From NCBI GenBank assembly GCA_001600455.1, contig BCKC01000001.1, positions 7,561,899 through 7,625,898 of the forward strand: DNA of 64,000 nt, written 5' to 3'. A model generated the notes under the pieces. The model was not told where the DNA came from. It searched no databases and worked only from the letters and a program-made list of their open reading frames with translations. Shown here in pieces: positions 60,628 to 64,000 of the stretch. A program made the position numbers and the translations under genes. This DNA is from Endocalyx cinctus. Lineage: Eukaryota; Ascomycota; Sordariomycetes; Amphisphaeriales; Apiosporaceae. Position 1 is the first letter of the stretch. Each line of letters starts with the position of its first letter.

Positions 60628-61745
60628 ATGAACAGCAAGATCATGACGACTACTGTGTTGGGGGTGTTGCCGTTGGTTTTTATTTCTTGCTTTGGTGAGT
60701 TTGGTCTATTTTACGGATTAATTACATGACGATCAGAATAAGATATATATATATATAGAAGCTTCCGCTGACAAGATAAAATCATCTAACCAATCAATAG
60801 CATCTCCAACCCTGGCCTCAGGACCCCCCTTCTCCTTCGGTTCGGACACGACCAACGCAGGCATCGATAACGGCTGGTCAGATCCGTCATCCTCCTCCTC
60901 TTCTTCTTCCTCGTCACCGTTTGGTTTCGGTTCATCATCGTCATATTCGGCCCCATTCGACATCTCCAAAGCGACGTCGTACCGCACCGCCCACGGCGCC
61001 TTAGCCTCGGTCGCCTTCCTAGCTTTATTTCCCATAGGCGCCATCCTCGTGCGCGTCGTGCCGGGCCGGTTCGCGTGGATCGTGCACGCCGTCACGCAGA
61101 TCCTCGCTTTGGCCGTTTACGTCGCCGCCGCCGGGTTAGGGTTATGGCTTTTCGGTAACGTGAGGATTCCGGCTGGCTACGAGAACGGCGGTAGTTACAA
61201 GGCGCCGAATTTTAGCCCCGAAGGAGGAGATGATGATGATGGGGCCGGAGAAGGAACCCAGACGGAAAGTCTGGTGGATAACCCGAACATAAACTACCAC
61301 CCTATCATCGGGATCGTCTTGCTGGTCTTATTCTTGCTATTCCAGCCGGTTCTGGGCTGGTTACATCATCGACGATTTAAGCGGATCCAAGAACGGCAAA
61401 AGCTGCTCCAACAGCGCCCTTCTTCCTCTTCCCGCGGCGGGAATAATATTACTACTACTACGCAGCAGCAGCAGCAGCGAAGAAGGAGAACCGTCGAAGA
61501 GGAAAAAGAGCGCGAATACAAAACGAAGCCCGAAAACACGAGAAATCTCGTCTCCCACCTGCACCTCTGGCTCGGCCGCCTCGGCATCGTCCTGGGGATC
61601 GCCAACGGCGGGCTCGGCCTCCGCGTGGCGCAAGCCTCGACCTCGGCCGTGGTGGCGTACGCCGTCGTCGCCGGCGTGATGGGCGGCTTGTGGTTATTAG
61701 CCGCGCTGCTGGGCGAGGTGAGAAGACGACGGCAACGACGACGAG

Positions 61746-61779
<34 letters not shown>

Positions 61780-62170
61780 GCAGCGGAAAAAAGAAACTCG
61801 TTCCTCGACCGGAAGTACGCCTTCGACGAATACTTCCCAATCACCGCCGTCGCCGTCGAGACCGCCACCGTCGCAACCTCGCGTTACTACAACCGGGGCG
61901 TCGAGACGCGCCGCCGAGGAAGACTTGACCGGGGACCGATCGGATCCTAGTCCGCCTTATACGCCCGGTCCGCTGTACGGTGGGCCGCCCGTCGTTCCTC
62001 ATCAGCATCAACGGGGGTTGGCTGAGCAGCAGCAGCAGCAGCAGCAGCAACGTCGACAACACTATGACGAGAGAGGTCATGTCAGTAGCGACTGGCCTCC
62101 GAAGCCGACCATCGAGACGGTTTCCTCGGGGTCGGAGGATGAGCATTTTTATCCTCGAGGTCAGGTTTAG
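60628..62170 (+). CDS. Cytochrome b561-like membrane protein with polyglutamine runs
   Basis: Two exons (60628-60694, 60801-62170) encode 478 residues. A signal peptide (MTTTVLGVLPLVFISCFA) is followed by a Ser-rich segment. A helical core comes next with histidines placed as in cytochrome b561 domains: TAHGALASVAFLALFPIGAI (about 86), FAWIVHAVTQILALAVYV (about 112), NYHPIIGIVLLVLFLL (about 189) and LHLWLGRLGIVLGIANGGLG (about 276). These would bind two hemes and move electrons across the membrane. Many fungal relatives have an N-terminal DOMON heme domain; none is present here. The cytoplasmic loop and tail carry polyQ and polyR/E runs (about 61461, 61750, 62024) and a Pro-rich C-terminus. 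The intron joins FISCF|A at the signal-peptide end. Electron donor and acceptor are unknown. Confidence 0.82.
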
Positions 62171-62339
62171 TCTTGACGAGTAAATGAGGGTGAGGTATCA
62201 TCATCTGGATTAAAATGATGGTAATAAGTTATTTTTTTACGCTCGTTAATTGGGAGGATATATGGATGTGCATATAAACTCCATTGTATTTGATATTGCA
62301 GGATTGGGTTCTCAAAACGTTTTTATCGATTCTTTACGT

Positions 62340-62366
62340 GTATATATATATATATATATATATATA
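62340..62366. repeat. (TA)n microsatellite
   Basis: About 13 TA units just downstream of the b561-like gene. Confidence 0.85.
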
Positions 62367-62643
62367 AACTCGCATATAATTGTTAAGTTGGTGATATTGG
62401 GCGCATGGGTGGCATTTGAATCATGGAGTAACGGATGTAAAAGGAAAGTTAACAAAGCTATAACCTACAAAATGGAGATCAAAAATGTTAACTCATGCAT
62501 CGACCGACCATCGTCACTTGTTTGCTTCGTCCGTTGATTATTAACACTTATTAACTATCTGAAAGCTACCGAATATAGGTATTACTGAGAACTATCAAAG
62601 AGTTCTCACACCTCCCTATTCATTGGCCTGAAGTAACCGAAAA

Positions 62644-62671
62644 TCCCTTTCCCCTTTCCCCTTTCCCCTTG
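62644..62671. repeat. 7-bp tandem repeat CCCCTTT, four copies
   Basis: TCCCTTT, CCCCTTT, CCCCTTT and CCCCTTG follow each other in the spacer downstream of the right-edge gene. Confidence 0.85.
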
Positions 62672-62992
62672 CCCATATTATACACGATTTTATATCCCCT
62701 TTTGCTCCCTCTTCGAGAATCCTTTTGCTTGCGCTTTGTACATTCCTCTTCCCATACCTGGTTATCTTGCTGACTCATACATCCCGAAAAGAAAAGAAAA
62801 GAAAGTGAGATAGCATCATCCGGATGACATCTAGTCCATATCCGAAGAAAGTATCGATGATGAATCAGATAGAAATTTAGCAAGGTGTCAATGTCCTTTT
62901 CTTCCACCGGACCAATAATCACGACAATCGAGTGAGTGAATATATGAGACCATGAAATACTAAATATGAGTATTTCTCGCTCATATCGCATC

Positions 62993-64000
62993 TCACCAGC
63001 CCTCATTTCTAGGGAGAGACCGTCGAAGAAACTCGCTATCGTCTTCGGCCTCGGGCTTGATCTCGACGTCTTGTTCACTTCCATCTTCTTCACTACCATC
63101 ATCTAGCTTAGCCTGCTCCATAATGTGTTGCTGCATAACATCGTCAGCAACTGCCGATGGGTTCTCGAGCTGTTCATTAGATTCTTCTACACGCTCGGGT
63201 GCAGCATCCTCAGCATCCTCGGCTTCCTCATTTTTGACGTGGGATTTAGATTCTAGGATTGGCATGTTATCTTGTTCAAGGTCGTCCCGATACTCTTCGC
63301 CTAATACAGGAGCAAACGTTGCGACGCCACGGATAAGTAGCTTCTGAATATCATGTCGCAGCTCTAGCTCTTCACGAGAAACTTTCACTGGACGATCTCC
63401 GGGCGCACCCACTAAGCATTGCAGGTTAGTATTTAATCCGAGCTGGAATGAATAAAGGAAAAGGAAGAAAAAGAAAACCGCAACTTACCGAGGACTTGCA
63501 TGTAGTCCCTATACACAGTTGAATATATATCGTTAATGGAATTCTTCATTGTCGTGTCCGCTTCGCCAATCATGATTTGTAATAGTGATGCGACGTGGTC
63601 AGTAGCATGTTGAAACATTGTATGACGCGTTTGTTCGACGTGGCTTCCCATAGCAGCCTTCATGCGAGCATAAGAACCCGGGCCGTTCTCATCTACGCAT
63701 GCCTGATAGGCGGGTCTCATCTCTTCGCAAATAGAAGGAGTAAAGCTACGATTTGCCTCTCGTTGTTGATCAGTCATTCTAGCAAGTAATGCCGTGGGAA
63801 TTGCTTCTAGGGTTCGGATATGGCCCTGCATCTTTGCCTGTAAGGTAACAAGCCCTCCGGCATTGCTTGGTTGATTGAGCAACGGATGCGCTTGAACTGC
63901 ACGGTGAAATGCCTGGAATTGTCGCCGAGCATCTACGGCGACCCTTGTCAAGACCTGTTTGAGGCGGATGTGAAATGTTCGTTCCCAGCCGTTCGCAATT
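62993..64000 (-). CDS. C-terminal part of a probable SLIP-GC-like large GTPase (runs off right edge)
   Basis: Two exons are visible (64000-63489, 63411-62993), about 310 residues; the 5' part is outside the window. The frame is open at the edge (IANGWERTFHIRLKQVLTRV). The sequence is helical: DARRQFQAFHRAVQAHPLLN, KMQGHIRTLEAIPTALLARM, CEEMRPAYQACVDENGPGSY, MKAAMGSHVEQTRHTMFQHA, YRDYMQVLVGAPGDRPVKVS. An acidic tail ends RRSLPRNEGW. The helical stalk with HTMFQ..TDHV and VYRDYMQVL resembles the C-terminal region of fungal dynamin-like proteins related to the nuclear GTPase SLIP-GC. No GTPase motif is in view, so this is inferred from the tail alone. The intron (77 bp, GTAAGT donor) keeps frame. 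Confidence 0.65.

Larger units (their letters stand above)
62171..62992. other. Convergent spacer at the right side
   Basis: Contains a (TA)n run at 62340-62366 and a 7-bp repeat (CCCCTTT) at 62644-62671. It probably holds the 3' ends of both neighbouring genes. No gene is seen. Confidence 0.5.

Overview
This is about 64 kb of nuclear DNA from a filamentous ascomycete. The evidence is short spliceosomal introns (about 50-140 bp, GT..AG, several with a visible CTAAC-type branch site), AT-rich intergenic DNA, and gene models that read like Pezizomycotina proteins. A Sordariomycete is my guess rather than a proof. No bacterial, viral or organellar genes are visible, and no intact transposon.

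Layout. At the left edge a large minus-strand gene runs off the window; only its low-complexity N-terminus is present. It is followed by VMA21 (V-ATPase assembly, +) and a DUF2406 protein (-). About 8 kb without a convincing intact gene follow (5.3-13.5 kb), then the ribosomal protein eL33 gene (-, with a 10-nt exon) and glucose-6-phosphate dehydrogenase (+). From 21 to 32 kb lie a full-size ABCB transporter (+), a secreted SGNH/GDSL esterase (-), a decayed polyketide-synthase C-terminus in the spacer (27.8-28.3 kb), and a type I membrane protein (+). A protein-kinase-like gene (-) has a repeat-filled insertion in its N-lobe. It is followed by a tRNA-Ala(AGC) (-), an intronless amino-acid permease (+), a UBA-UAS-UIM-UBX protein (+) and the proteasome adaptor Ecm29 (-). 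A second gene-poor block (47.1-56.5 kb) carries microsatellites and a pyrimidine-rich stretch. It leads into a three-RRM Nam8/Csx1-like RNA-binding protein (+), a cytochrome b561-like membrane protein with polyglutamine runs (+), and the 3' end of a probable SLIP-GC-like large GTPase gene (-) that leaves the window on the right.

Most genes are housekeeping (V-ATPase, pentose phosphate pathway, ribosome, proteasome/Cdc48, RNA binding) and do not form a functional cluster. The accessory part is 21-38 kb: transporter, secreted esterase, PKS remnant, membrane protein, kinase-like protein and permease. Several genes there use GC-rich codons against AT-rich surroundings. The PKS remnant beside a transporter and a secreted enzyme may be the trace of a lost secondary-metabolite locus, but that is inference. 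I did not find a clear new multi-gene system. The items most worth a second look are the PKS fossil, the kinase with an N-lobe repeat insertion, the micro-exons and a dispersed CTAG-rich 8-bp motif.

Splice sites were read by eye. The models for VMA21, DUF2406, eL33, G6PD, ABC, esterase, type I membrane protein, kinase-like, UBX, Ecm29, RRM and b561 all close in frame.
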